Of a stretch of DNA of 64,000 bases, positions 44,753-53,781 are shown piece by piece. The translations under genes were made by a program, and so were the position numbers. The first letter of the stretch is position 1. The number at the start of each line of letters is the position of its first letter. Origin of the DNA: Vibrio sp. Isolate34. GTDB lineage: Bacteria; Pseudomonadota; Gammaproteobacteria; Enterobacterales; Vibrionaceae. The notes beneath the pieces were generated by a model. The model did no database searches. It was not told the DNA's origin and worked only from the letters and a program-made list of their open reading frames with translations. The stretch covers positions 1 through 64,000 of the forward strand of contig NZ_JAKEUO010000022.1 of the NCBI RefSeq assembly GCF_022397915.1, read 5' to 3'.

Positions 44753-45397
44753 TTAAAGGGTCTCAGTGTCTAACATTCCATGTCTAATCGCTAAGTGCGT
44801 CAGCTCTACATCGCCACTGATATCCAGCTTGCTGAACAAACGGTAGCGGTAACTGTTGACTGTCTTAGGACTTAGATTGAGTTGTTCTGAAATATCCGTC
44901 ACTTTCTGACCTTTGGTAATCATCATCATGATTTGAAGTTCACGTTCAGATAAGTCTGCGAATGGATTTTCAGACGCAGGCGAGAATTGGCTCAATGCCA
45001 TCTGCTGCGCAATTTCTGGTGAAATGTATCGTTGGCCACTGTTAACCACTCGAATTGCATTTACCATTTCATCCGGACCTGCACCTTTAGTAAGGTAACC
45101 TGCAGCTCCAGCTTGCATCACTTTAGTTGGAAACGGATTTTCCGTATGAACAGTTAAAACGATGATTTTAATATCAGGGTTGAAACGCAAGATTTTCTTG
45201 GTTGCTTCTAAGCCACCAATACCAGGCATATTCATATCCATCAAAATAACGTCTGTATTGTTAGTACGACACCATTTTGCAGCATCTTCACCGCTTTCAG
45301 CTTCCCCTGCTACGTTCATTCCACGGACGTCTTCAATAATACGTCGTATCCCTGTGCGAACCAGCTCGTGATCATCTACAAGGAAAACATTTATCAA
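44753..45397 (-). CDS. uvrY: Response regulator UvrY/VarA
   Basis: A 214-residue NarL/FixJ-type response regulator, called VarA in Vibrio. The receiver domain has the acidic pair in VDDHELVR, the phosphorylation site in VILMDMNMPGIGG and the conserved lysine in LTKGAGP; the C-terminal LuxR-type HTH is LSERELQIMMMITKGQKV. With the sensor BarA/VarS it activates CsrB-type small RNAs that titrate CsrA. The start is TTG (MINVFLVDDHELV) with GGAG 9 bases upstream; the homologue in E. coli is read from the same residue. It is followed by uvrC and pgsA. Confidence 0.95.
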   Translation of the reverse strand: MINVFLVDDHELVRTGIRRIIEDVRGMNVAGEAESGEDAAKWCRTNNTDVILMDMNMPGIGGLEATKKILRFNPDIKIIVLTVHTENPFPTKVMQAGAAGYLTKGAGPDEMVNAIRVVNSGQRYISPEIAQQMALSQFSPASENPFADLSERELQIMMMITKGQKVTDISEQLNLSPKTVNSYRYRLFSKLDISGDVELTHLAIRHGMLDTETL

Positions 45398-45823
45398 ACT
45401 TGTATCTCCACACTATTAATTGGCTCTGCAACCACTGTGTCGTTTCATCTGTTTGAAACAATTGAACAAAGGAACAGTGGATCGCAGCATTGAGTACATC
45501 TTAACTTAATTAGTAAAAAAAAGCTCTGTTGAATATGTGCTGAAACACGAACTTTAGCAAGTACTTATTTATAAATAAGCCAGCTAAAACAACAAGCTTT
45601 TGGTAAAAATCAACTAGTTAAAACAACGCCCAATAAAATTACACAAGATAAAGATATTTTCAATACCATTGAATAACCATTCGTGACAATTTCACTTTTT
45701 TGCTTATATCGTCCCGTTATTCAATGCTATTAACGATAAATTAATGACTATTTGTCTAGCCTATTGTGCGGAATCCAGCGCTAGATGGTAGTATTCGATT
45801 CCCAGTTTCAATAGGTTACTACA
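45398..45823. other. uvrY-polB divergent spacer with nested palindrome
   Basis: A 426-base AT-rich spacer with no gene. At 45553-45588 a nested dyad has outer arms TTTAGC/GCTAAA and an inner perfect 16-base palindrome CTTATTTATAAATAAG (45564-45579). No LexA box (CTG-N10-CAG) was found by eye before polB. Confidence 0.7.
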
Positions 45824-48187
45824 TTGGATATTCAGCAAGGCTTTGTACTCACTAGGCAAGCAAGAGATTTTTCAGGGCGCACACAAATCGATTTGTGGCT
45901 AAGTACCCCTCAAGGCCCGACTCTGCTGACCATTCAAAATGAAAAGCCTGTATTTTTTGTCGCTCAATCTGATGTACCTGCGTGTCAGGCTATTGCGGCA
46001 AAAGAATCGATAGACTGCCAGTTTAAGCCCTTAGAACTCGCGACCTTCGAACAAACGCCTCTCGCGGCTTGTTACACCTCGCTTTCAAGAAGCAGCTTTG
46101 GCCTAGCGCAAGCCTTCCATAACGAAGAGATCCAAACCTTTGAAAGCGACATTCGACTCGCTGACCGATTCTTGATGGAACGCTTTATCAAAGGAAGCAT
46201 CGAATACACGGGCACGGCTGTACAAAAGAACCAGCATCGCAGAGTATCAAACGCAAAATGCCGATCAGGAAACTACTTACCTAGCTTGTCAGTGGTCTCA
46301 CTGGACATCGAGTGTTCCGAGAAAGGTGTGCTCTACTCCATCGGCTTAGATAGTCCAATGGATAGCCGAGTGATCATGATCGGCGAACCGCAACAAGCAA
46401 ACACCAACATCCAATGGGTTGCCAACGAAAAAGCTCTTCTAGAGGCCATGATTGCTTGGTTCTCTGAGTTTGACCCTGACATCATCATTGGTTGGAACGT
46501 CATCGATTTCGACTTTAGGCTGCTGCACAAACGTTCAGAATGGAATGAAGTTAAGCTCGGCATTGGTCGAGACAATCAACCCAGCTTCTTTCGCAGCTCT
46601 GCACAAAACCAGCAAGGCTTTATAACGATTCCAGGCCGTGTTGTCTTGGATGGTATCGACATGCTTAAAACAGCGACCTACCACTTCCGGTCTTGGTCAC
46701 TGGAGTCGGTATCGCAAGAGCTACTCGGCGAAGGCAAAGACATCCACAACGTTCATGACCGCATGGATGAGATCAACCGGATGTTTAAGTTCGATAAGCC
46801 TTCACTCGCTAAGTACAACCTTCAAGACTGTGTGTTAGTAAACCGAATCTTCGAACATACTCACCTACTCGACTTCGCTATTGAGCGTTCACGACTGACT
46901 GGTGTAGAGCTTGATCGTGTTGGCGGTTCTGTTGCTGCTTTTACTAATTTATACCTACCACAGATACACAGAGCCGGTTATGTCGCGCCGAACTTAGAGC
47001 CTGAGAATTGGATCGCCAGCCCCGGTGGCTACGTGATGGATTCAATTCCTAACCTTTACGACTCGGTTTTGGTTCTCGATTTTAAGAGCCTATACCCTTC
47101 AATCATTCGCTCGTTTTTGATTGACCCTATGGGGCTAATCGAGGGTTTAAAGTTAGAACTTGGCCCAGCTGAAGACCAAGCCGTTGATGGTTTTCGAGGC
47201 GGTCAATTCCATCGCTCTAAGCACTTTCTGCCTGAGATGATCGAGAACTTATGGGCTGCTCGTGATGTAGCAAAGAAGAACAACGAAAAAGCCTTCTCTC
47301 AAGCCATTAAGATCATCATGAACTCGTTTTATGGTGTGTTGGGTTCGTCTGGTTGCCGCTTCTTTGATACTCGCCTAGCCTCATCGATCACCATGCGTGG
47401 CCATGAAATCATGAAGCAGACCAAAGTGCTTATCGAAGATAAAGGCTATCAAGTGATCTACGGCGACACCGATTCAACCTTCGTGTCTCTGAATGACAGT
47501 TATGAACAACAACAAGCCGACGAGATCGGGAATGAACTTGTCGCTTACATCAACGATTGGTGGACGAATCACCTCAAAGAGACCTACAACCTAACCTCTA
47601 TACTTGAATTGGAATATGAGACTCACTATCGCAAATTCCTGATGCCAACCATTCGAGGTTCAGAAACAGGCTCGAAGAAGCGCTATGCCGGTTTAATCAA
47701 TCAAGGCGATCAAGAGAAGATCATTTTCAAAGGGCTTGAGAGCGCACGAACAGACTGGACACCGTTAGCACAACAGTTCCAACAAACGCTGTATGAGATG
47801 GTGTTTCATGACCAAGATCCAACCGACTACGTGAGACAGTTTGTTGATGAGACTTCAGCAGGTAAGCACGATGATTTACTGGTGTATCAAAAACGTCTGC
47901 GTCGTAAGCTACATGAATACCAGAAGAACATTCCACCACAAGTTCGCGCGGCAAGATTGGCCGATGAGATCAACGCTCAGCTCGGTCGTCCGCTTCAATA
48001 CCAGAACAAAGGGCGTATTGAATATCTGATTACTCTGAGTGGCCCTGAGCCGAAAGAGTATTTAAAGAGCGGTATCGATTATCAGCATTACATCGACAAA
48101 CAAATTAAACCGGTCGCAGAGGCTATTTTACCCTTCATCGGTTTAGATTTTGAGAGAGTCAGCGGGCAGCAGTTAGGTCTATTCTAA
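45824..48187 (+). CDS. polB: DNA polymerase II
   Basis: A 787-residue family B polymerase with proofreading. The exonuclease motif I is SLDIECSEKG, the exonuclease motif II is IIGWNVIDFDF. The polymerase motif A is VLDFKSLYPSIIRS, motif C is IYGDTDST, and KIIMNSFYGVLGS is motif B. The start is TTG at 45824: an in-frame stop lies four codons upstream and no ATG fits, while AGG precedes. It restarts stalled forks and bypasses lesions. A terminator follows 30 bases after the stop. Confidence 0.95.
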   Translation: MDIQQGFVLTRQARDFSGRTQIDLWLSTPQGPTLLTIQNEKPVFFVAQSDVPACQAIAAKESIDCQFKPLELATFEQTPLAACYTSLSRSSFGLAQAFHNEEIQTFESDIRLADRFLMERFIKGSIEYTGTAVQKNQHRRVSNAKCRSGNYLPSLSVVSLDIECSEKGVLYSIGLDSPMDSRVIMIGEPQQANTNIQWVANEKALLEAMIAWFSEFDPDIIIGWNVIDFDFRLLHKRSEWNEVKLGIGRDNQPSFFRSSAQNQQGFITIPGRVVLDGIDMLKTATYHFRSWSLESVSQELLGEGKDIHNVHDRMDEINRMFKFDKPSLAKYNLQDCVLVNRIFEHTHLLDFAIERSRLTGVELDRVGGSVAAFTNLYLPQIHRAGYVAPNLEPENWIASPGGYVMDSIPNLYDSVLVLDFKSLYPSIIRSFLIDPMGLIEGLKLELGPAEDQAVDGFRGGQFHRSKHFLPEMIENLWAARDVAKKNNEKAFSQAIKIIMNSFYGVLGSSGCRFFDTRLASSITMRGHEIMKQTKVLIEDKGYQVIYGDTDSTFVSLNDSYEQQQADEIGNELVAYINDWWTNHLKETYNLTSILELEYETHYRKFLMPTIRGSETGSKKRYAGLINQGDQEKIIFKGLESARTDWTPLAQQFQQTLYEMVFHDQDPTDYVRQFVDETSAGKHDDLLVYQKRLRRKLHEYQKNIPPQVRAARLADEINAQLGRPLQYQNKGRIEYLITLSGPEPKEYLKSGIDYQHYIDKQIKPVAEAILPFIGLDFERVSGQQLGLF

Positions 48188-48213
48188 GATTTTTGTCTAG
48201 GTTTCATTAAAAC

Positions 48214-48251
48214 AAAAAAGCAGAGGAATGTTCAATTCGCTCTGCTTTTTT
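48214..48251. terminator. Terminator after polB, bidirectional
   Basis: AAAAAAGCAGAG and CTCTGCTTTTTT arms of 11-12 bases with a 15-nt loop, A and T runs on both sides. Confidence 0.85.
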
Positions 48252-48272
48252 ATATCTATAAGTTACGAAGCT

Positions 48273-49040
48273 CTATCCGATTCGAAACTCTGTTTTCTGG
48301 TACTGCTTAACCAGCCACTCTCCAAAACCATCCAGAATGCCGATAACCGAACGCTTCGGAATCGCTCTTCCAGAAAGTAAGATGCCCAATCGTTGGATTT
48401 CAACTTCTCTATCCGGGTGATATTTCAAGAACTGTTGGCCACATTCCACAGGATCATCAAACCAAGACTTATCGCGGTACATCACCAAAGAGTAGCTCGC
48501 TCTTAGCAGCTTCTTGGCAATGATCACTTGCGCGGCCACTTGTTGTTCTGGCGTTGTTGCTCGGGCAATCTTGTTGCGATACACCGCTAACCAGTTTTCT
48601 GCATCCATATTCCAATGCTTGGCAATTTCCCAACTCGTTTCAAAATCACCATAGCAATCCGATAAATCTTCACCATGCACACAGACAGCCAAATGCTTGA
48701 GCATAAAGCCCCATGTGAAGATGTTGTCGAAATCGACTATCTCGCTCACTAAGGTGGTTTTAATCGCCACTTGAGTGACCTGCGGAAAGCTATTTTGGAA
48801 GCGCCATTTAATGGTATTCAACAGCGTGGTTCGCTGATCAGGAAACGGGCGGTGTGTCACTACTACCACATCAAGATTTGAGCGACCGACGACGGCTTGC
48901 TTGCGAGCAACACTGCCATAAATATAGACACTGTGTAGATTAGAACCTAACCCACCTTTTAAGAAGGTAATCAGATCGTTAACCACAGGTTGGAATTCAG
49001 GTTGAAATGGCTGTGTTGGGTCAATAACAGGTAGCTGCAT
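48273..49040 (-). CDS. Nucleotidyltransferase-fold protein with altered metal site
   Basis: A 255-residue protein with the N-terminal nucleotidyltransferase fold. The motif GS-x(10)-DxD is present as YGSVARK...RSNLDVVVV, but the first metal-binding aspartate is asparagine (Asn55) and only Asp57 remains, so catalysis by the usual mechanism is doubtful. The C-terminal half is helical, resembling aminoglycoside adenylyltransferases and related enzymes (DUF4111-like). ATG at 49040 is preferred to an in-frame TTG five codons upstream. Function unknown; resistance should not be assumed. Confidence 0.6.
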   Translation of the reverse strand: MQLPVIDPTQPFQPEFQPVVNDLITFLKGGLGSNLHSVYIYGSVARKQAVVGRSNLDVVVVTHRPFPDQRTTLLNTIKWRFQNSFPQVTQVAIKTTLVSEIVDFDNIFTWGFMLKHLAVCVHGEDLSDCYGDFETSWEIAKHWNMDAENWLAVYRNKIARATTPEQQVAAQVIIAKKLLRASYSLVMYRDKSWFDDPVECGQQFLKYHPDREVEIQRLGILLSGRAIPKRSVIGILDGFGEWLVKQYQKTEFRIG

Positions 49041-49177
49041 AGGTCGTTTCGGCAAATAAAATCATGATTTAACTGTGGCTCTATGATCGCTTAGGTGACT
49101 TTATGATTCAAGCTATTCCTATTTATAGCATCTCCGAGATATAATCAGCGGATAGACCCAATAAGGACAAACACAAA

Positions 49178-49747
49178 ATGCCTAGAGCAAGTGAAATTAA
49201 AAAAGGTTTTGCTATCACAGTAGAAAGCAAAACAGTGATCGTTAAAGATATCGAAGTAACAACACCAGGCGGCCGTGGTGGCCAAAAAATTTACCGCTTC
49301 CGTGGTAACGATGTAGCAACTGGCGTTAAAACTGAAGTTCGCCACAAGGCTGACGAAATCGTTGAAACTATCGACGTAACTAAGCGTGCAGTAATGTTCT
49401 CTTACGTTGATGGCAACGAGTACATCTTCATGGACAACGAAGATTACACACAATTCATCTTCAACGGTGAAACAATCGAAGACGAACTACTGTTCATCAA
49501 CGAGGAAACTCAAGGCATGTACGCGATCCTTATCGATGGCAACGCTGCAACGCTTGAGCTACCAACCTCTGTTGAGCTAGTTATCGAAGAGACTGACCCT
49601 TCAATCAAAGGTGCATCAGCGTCTGCTCGTACTAAGCCTGCTCGTCTTTCTACAGGTCTTACAATCCAAGTACCTGAGTACATCGCGACTGGCGACAAAG
49701 TAGTAGTAAACACTGCTGAACGTAAATACATGAACCGCGCAAGCTAA
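49178..49747 (+). CDS. yeiP: Elongation factor P-like protein EfpL/YeiP
   Basis: A 189-residue EF-P paralogue with three beta-barrel domains. The ribosome-contacting loop reads PGGRGGQ at residues 30-36, with arginine at the tip (Arg33) instead of the modified lysine of EF-P. This is the hallmark of EfpL (YeiP). It relieves stalling at particular proline-rich and related stretches. AAGGA lies about 9 bases before the ATG. It is followed by yciU after 10 bases. Confidence 0.93.
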   Translation: MPRASEIKKGFAITVESKTVIVKDIEVTTPGGRGGQKIYRFRGNDVATGVKTEVRHKADEIVETIDVTKRAVMFSYVDGNEYIFMDNEDYTQFIFNGETIEDELLFINEETQGMYAILIDGNAATLELPTSVELVIEETDPSIKGASASARTKPARLSTGLTIQVPEYIATGDKVVVNTAERKYMNRAS

Positions 49748-49757
49748 GATACTTATT

Positions 49758-50087
49758 ATGACCGAAGCTAACGACCTAATGTCTTATGACGACGCAATTG
49801 ACACTGCATACGACATCTTCCTAGAGATGGCACCTGACAACCTAGAACCTGCAGACGTGATTCTTTTCACGGCTCAGTTTGAAGATCGTGGCGCAGCAGA
49901 GCTTGTTGAAACTGGCGATGATTGGGTTGAACATGTTGGCTTTGAAGTCGACAAAGAAATCTACGCTGAAGTGCGCATTGGTCTTGTGAATGAAGCTGAT
50001 GACGTTCTAGACGACGTATTTGCTCGCATGCTAATCAGCCGTGATCCAGACCATAAGTTCTGTCACATGCTGTGGAAACGCGACTAA
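49758..50087 (+). CDS. yciU: Acidic DUF440 protein (YciU family)
   Basis: A 109-residue highly acidic protein that matches the YciU/HI1450 family in length and pattern, with the conserved core AYDIFLEMAPDNLEPADVILF and FARMLISRDPDHKFCHMLWKR. The family is thought to mimic double-stranded DNA and bind HU-like proteins; target not settled. It starts 10 bases after yeiP and is likely co-transcribed. Confidence 0.87.
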   Translation: MTEANDLMSYDDAIDTAYDIFLEMAPDNLEPADVILFTAQFEDRGAAELVETGDDWVEHVGFEVDKEIYAEVRIGLVNEADDVLDDVFARMLISRDPDHKFCHMLWKRD

Positions 50088-50234
50088 TACCGCTGTTGAC
50101 GCTCATCTGCATGAGTAAACAAGTATTCATGTACGCGAGTTAAAAGTTAGCCGAGCCCATTGCTCGGCTATTTTTATTACGCTATTTCTCATCGTGAATA
50201 CCCACTTTCATCATCAACGTTAGATTCACTGATT

Positions 50235-50717
50235 ATGACCAAAGCAAAAACAGACACACAATCGAAAGGCTATGCCTGCATTGGCCTAGTTAACCCAAAG
50301 ACGCCTGAAAACGTAGGCTCAGTAATGCGAGCGGCTGGCTGCTACGGCGCCAACTCTGTATTTTACACGGGCACACGCTACGACCACGCGCGAAAATTCC
50401 ATACCGATACCAAAGAGAAGCACCTAGCGCTGCCTCTGATTGGTGTTGAAGATCTGAAAGACATTATTCCAGTAGGCTGCGTACCTGTTGCTGTCGATCT
50501 GATTGAAGGCGCAAAGCCTCTACCGGATTACAAGCACCCACCACGCGCGTTTTACATCTTTGGCCCTGAAGACGGCACGCTAAAGAAAGAGATCACCGAC
50601 TTCTGTCGTGAGACGATTTACGTCCCAACGAATGGCTGTATGAACTTAGCCGCATCAGTGAACGTTGTGCTTTACGATCGATTAGCGAAAGGCGATAACT
50701 TTTCGAATCATAAGTAG
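50235..50717 (+). CDS. SPOUT-type RNA 2'-O-methyltransferase
   Basis: A 160-residue methyltransferase of the SpoU (trefoil-knot) family. Motif 1 NPKTPENVGSVMRAAG, motif 2 FGPEDGTL and motif 3 CMNLAASVNVVLYD are complete. It has no extra RNA-binding domain, like TrmL, but the sequence is not close enough to say which tRNA or rRNA is modified. ATG at 50235 (MTKAKTDTQ) is chosen over an open 25-codon extension. Confidence 0.85.
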   Translation: MTKAKTDTQSKGYACIGLVNPKTPENVGSVMRAAGCYGANSVFYTGTRYDHARKFHTDTKEKHLALPLIGVEDLKDIIPVGCVPVAVDLIEGAKPLPDYKHPPRAFYIFGPEDGTLKKEITDFCRETIYVPTNGCMNLAASVNVVLYDRLAKGDNFSNHK

Positions 50718-50725
50718 AAGAAACG

Positions 50726-50832
50726 GATACGGGATTCGAGTGGCGAGATGCAAAAGACTAAAAGCAGATGCGAGATTCGGGTAACGGGATGCGAAAGACT
50801 AAAAGCAGATGCGGGATTCGAGTGGCGACTGG
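50726..50832. repeat. 41-bp tandem repeat, 2.6 units
   Basis: Units at 50726-50766, 50767-50807 and a partial at 50808-50832, sharing the core GGGATTCGAGTGGCGAGATG and AAAGACTAAAAGCA with a few substitutions. It lies just after the methyltransferase stop. Related GCGAGATGCGAGATT-type sequence recurs near 50880, past the next terminator. Confidence 0.9.
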
Positions 50833-50847
50833 CGCTATAAGAAGCAA

Positions 50848-50875
50848 ACAAAAAGAGCGGATAATTCCGCTCTTC
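50848..50875 (-). terminator. Terminator after DUF2913-like gene
   Basis: AAGAGCGG and CCGCTCTT arms with an ATAATT loop; T5 follows on the minus strand. Confidence 0.82.
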
Positions 50876-50907
50876 GTATCTCTAATCTCGCATCTCGTAT
50901 CTATCCA

Positions 50908-51567
50908 TTAACCAACAAAGCTAATTGGGATCTCAGCCAATTGGTTGCCTTGGTTCGCTGGGTACACGATGTATTCACCGTGGTACTTCACGGCAGACTT
51001 GTAGTCCGTCACTTTGTGAAGCATGAAGCCTGCTTCCATCGCCGCTTGGATAAACTCAGCGTGGTTACCACGAACAAACCAGTTCATCGGCTTAACCATC
51101 AACTCACCGTCGAAAGAGTCATCACACTGCTTACCACATAGCGCGAATGAGTGCTCACCATCGGTAAAGAACTGAATTTTGCCACCCGTGGTTAGCTCAT
51201 CTTCGCTCGATACACTCCAACCCATCTCGTACATCTTGTCCATAAAGGCTTCAACGTCACTGTCTTTCAGTGCTTTAGGCTCTTCACCTTCTGGGAAGAA
51301 CTGAGCGTAAAACGCTGAGATTCGCTTAAACGTAAAAGTTAAATCAGAGTTGTTACCCTTTGAACGCCCCTGCTTTTGCCAGCGAACCAAATCAGGCACA
51401 ACAACACGATCATACGCTTGTGCTTTAATTGCTTTAGTTACCCAGCGAACAAGGTATAGGTTGTTTGCGATAGGTGCGTCAATCGCTTTGCCTGACTTGT
51501 GTAGTGCGTAAAGCTCACCAAGTGCGGTGTTCACAAGCTTCTGAATTTCAATATAGTATTTTGACAT
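50908..51567 (-). CDS. DUF2913-type protein, unknown function
   Basis: A 219-residue soluble protein that I match, with moderate certainty, to the DUF2913 family found mainly in Vibrio. The N-terminus MSKYYIEIQKLVNTALGELYALH and the segment NNLYLVRWVTKAIK are conserved in that group; the C-terminal half (FALCGKQCDDSFDGELMVKP) is unlike any fold I recognise. ATG at 51567 has GAAGG upstream and overlaps the transporter stop (TAATG), so the two genes are translationally linked. The biochemical role is unknown. Confidence 0.6.
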   Translation of the reverse strand: MSKYYIEIQKLVNTALGELYALHKSGKAIDAPIANNLYLVRWVTKAIKAQAYDRVVVPDLVRWQKQGRSKGNNSDLTFTFKRISAFYAQFFPEGEEPKALKDSDVEAFMDKMYEMGWSVSSEDELTTGGKIQFFTDGEHSFALCGKQCDDSFDGELMVKPMNWFVRGNHAEFIQAAMEAGFMLHKVTDYKSAVKYHGEYIVYPANQGNQLAEIPISFVG

Positions 51568-52784
51568 TATGCCTTCTTTCCTAATGTCCAATATAGTAAT
51601 GCTGACAGTATTGCACATGCTGCCATCACCATAGCCATTGGCCCTGCAGTATCACTTGGTAGCATTGCGACAATTGCTCCAACCACAGAACCAGTACCAA
51701 ATCTTAATGTGCCCGCCAGCGAAGAAGCTGTGCCGGCCATATTCGGGTATCCGCTTAAAAGCAGCGCCATTGAGTTACTACCAATGGTAGACAGTGTGCC
51801 GATAAACAGCATCACAAATGGCACAATACCCCACAGGCCGATATCTAATGACCAACCGACCAACAAACCTAAACCCGCTAACAATTGAATGGATAAGCCC
51901 AATTTTAGCATCGCGTGAGAGCCTACTTTCTTCACGATTCGGCCATTAATGCTCGTCATCAAAATCATCGCGACAATGTTCAAGCCAAACAAGTAACCAA
52001 ACAAATCAGGTCGAACACCATAGATGTCGATGTAAACGAAAGAACCTGCCGTTAAGAATGCGAACATTCCCGAGAAAGAGAATGCACCCGAGAAAATCAG
52101 GCCCATAGCCGTCGGGTTTTTACATAAACGAGCGTAGTTACGAATCGTCGTTTTGAAACGCAGTGGCTGTCGGTTTTCTACCGGCAGCGTTTCTGGAATC
52201 TTCATCGATACCGCTAGAATTACGATCACCGCAAAAATAGCCAATACCCAGAAAATTGAACGCCAGCCGAACCACAATGCCAAGTAACCGCCAATCATTG
52301 GAGCAACTAATGGTGCGACTGTCATCACCAAGGTAACGAAAGACATGGTTCTCGCAAAATCTTCACGATCAAACATGTCACGTACAACCGCTTGGATGAT
52401 TACAGCTGCTGCAGCGCCAGCAAAACCTTGTGCAGTGCGAATGTAAGTCAGCGCTTCAATGCCATGTGTGGTTGCACTCACGACAGACGCGATCGCAAAG
52501 AAGAATACACCAATCAGTAGAACGGGCTTGCGACCATAACTGTCGGCTAATGGACCGTGCAGTAACTGCCCCAACGCGAAACCTGCGGTATAAGCTGTTA
52601 GCGTGATTTGTACTTCACCCGCCGTTACACCAAGATCTTTAGCAATGGTCGGCATTGCCGGCAAATACATATCGATCGCGAGCGGCGTCAGTGCGCCAAT
52701 TGCACCGAGAATCAAAAACAGCATTAAGCCTAATTGAGGAGTTTCAGGTTGGGAGCTTGGGCTCTGTGTGGTAGATGTCTGCAT
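51567..52784 (-). CDS. Bcr/CflA-type multidrug efflux transporter
   Basis: A 405-residue major facilitator with about twelve membrane helices, of the Bcr/CflA drug:H+ antiporter group. The conserved GPLADSYGRKPVLL loop between helices 2 and 3 and the acidic helix-1 motif DMYLPAMP are present. ATG at 52784 has GGAGAACC directly before it. It may export bicyclomycin-like or sulfonamide compounds, but the substrate cannot be read from sequence. It overlaps the DUF2913-like gene by one base. Confidence 0.88.
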   Translation of the reverse strand: MQTSTTQSPSSQPETPQLGLMLFLILGAIGALTPLAIDMYLPAMPTIAKDLGVTAGEVQITLTAYTAGFALGQLLHGPLADSYGRKPVLLIGVFFFAIASVVSATTHGIEALTYIRTAQGFAGAAAAVIIQAVVRDMFDREDFARTMSFVTLVMTVAPLVAPMIGGYLALWFGWRSIFWVLAIFAVIVILAVSMKIPETLPVENRQPLRFKTTIRNYARLCKNPTAMGLIFSGAFSFSGMFAFLTAGSFVYIDIYGVRPDLFGYLFGLNIVAMILMTSINGRIVKKVGSHAMLKLGLSIQLLAGLGLLVGWSLDIGLWGIVPFVMLFIGTLSTIGSNSMALLLSGYPNMAGTASSLAGTLRFGTGSVVGAIVAMLPSDTAGPMAMVMAACAILSALLYWTLGKKA

Positions 52785-52988
52785 GGTTCTCCGAATGTTC
52801 AACTGATAGAGCTAGGGACCTACGTGAGCACGCAAGTCAAAAGATTGGCTGAGACTTTCCTAGTACCAGTCAACATCATCAGCCGACGCTATCCATGGTC
52901 GGCTTTACAACGAAAGGGCTATTTCCTGCTAAAAGCGATGTCCTGTCATCAACAGTTTTGCTGCTTTTAAACAGCTTCTAGCTAAGGG

Positions 52989-53684
52989 TTACTTCCAGAT
53001 AGAGTCGACTTCTTCTTGAGTTAGGTAACGGTATTCACCTAATTCTAAAGATTCGTCCATCTCGATTTCGCCAATACGTTCACGGTGCAGTGCTTCTACC
53101 TTGTTACCAAGTGCAGCAAACATGCGTTTTACTTGGTGGTATTTGCCTTCATGAATCGTCAGTAGCACTTCGCGTTCTGCACGTACTTCAAGATGTGCAG
53201 GAAGTGTTAGGCCATCTTCGCTCTTAAGCTGGATGCCCTCTTTGAATTTTTCAACGTAGTCTGGTTCTACAGGATCAACCAACCACACACGGTACATTTT
53301 TTCGCACTTGTGTTTTGGTGCCGTAATACGGTGAGACCATTTACCGTCATCCGTAATCAGAACAAGACCTGTTGTATCAACATCTAGACGACCTGCAAAG
53401 TGCAGCTTGTCCATTTTGATTTCATCAAGTAATTCAAACGCAGTGCGATTTGAGCCATCTTCATGCGAACAAACAAAGCCTTCTGGCTTATAAAGCATGA
53501 TGTAACGTGGACCATGAACATTCAGTTCATTGCCCTGCCATTCAACAACACACTCTTCAGTTACCTTAAGTGAACCGCTTTTTTGAATGACGTCATTGAC
53601 TGTCACTGCTTTTGATTTTAATAAGTGTGTTGCTTCTCTTCGAGTGACGCCTAACGCATCGCACAGAAATTTATCTAAACGCAT
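52989..53684 (-). CDS. rsuA: 16S rRNA pseudouridine 516 synthase
   Basis: RsuA, 231 residues. The S4 RNA-binding domain is N-terminal (MRLDKFLCDALGVTRREATHLL) and the catalytic aspartate is in FAGRLDVDTTGLVLITDDG. It isomerises uridine 516 of 16S rRNA. ATG at 53684 fits the family; the frame is open 16 codons upstream. It is divergent from radD with 97 bases between the starts. Confidence 0.93.
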   Translation of the reverse strand: MRLDKFLCDALGVTRREATHLLKSKAVTVNDVIQKSGSLKVTEECVVEWQGNELNVHGPRYIMLYKPEGFVCSHEDGSNRTAFELLDEIKMDKLHFAGRLDVDTTGLVLITDDGKWSHRITAPKHKCEKMYRVWLVDPVEPDYVEKFKEGIQLKSEDGLTLPAHLEVRAEREVLLTIHEGKYHQVKRMFAALGNKVEALHRERIGEIEMDESLELGEYRYLTQEEVDSIWK

Positions 53685-53781
53685 GAATACCTCAACTAAT
53701 CTAAGTCGGGTATTATAGTCACCTTTGCTCAATTAGTTGAGCTATTTCACACTATTTGTTTTCCCTTTTACAAGACGCGAT

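Noticed and set aside
45740..45823. LexA box before polB
   Set aside because: polB is SOS-controlled in E. coli, but no CTG-N10-CAG was found in the spacer on reading.
48273..49040. Aminoglycoside resistance gene call
   Set aside because: The fold is similar but a catalytic Asp is missing and context is chromosomal core, so resistance is not supported.
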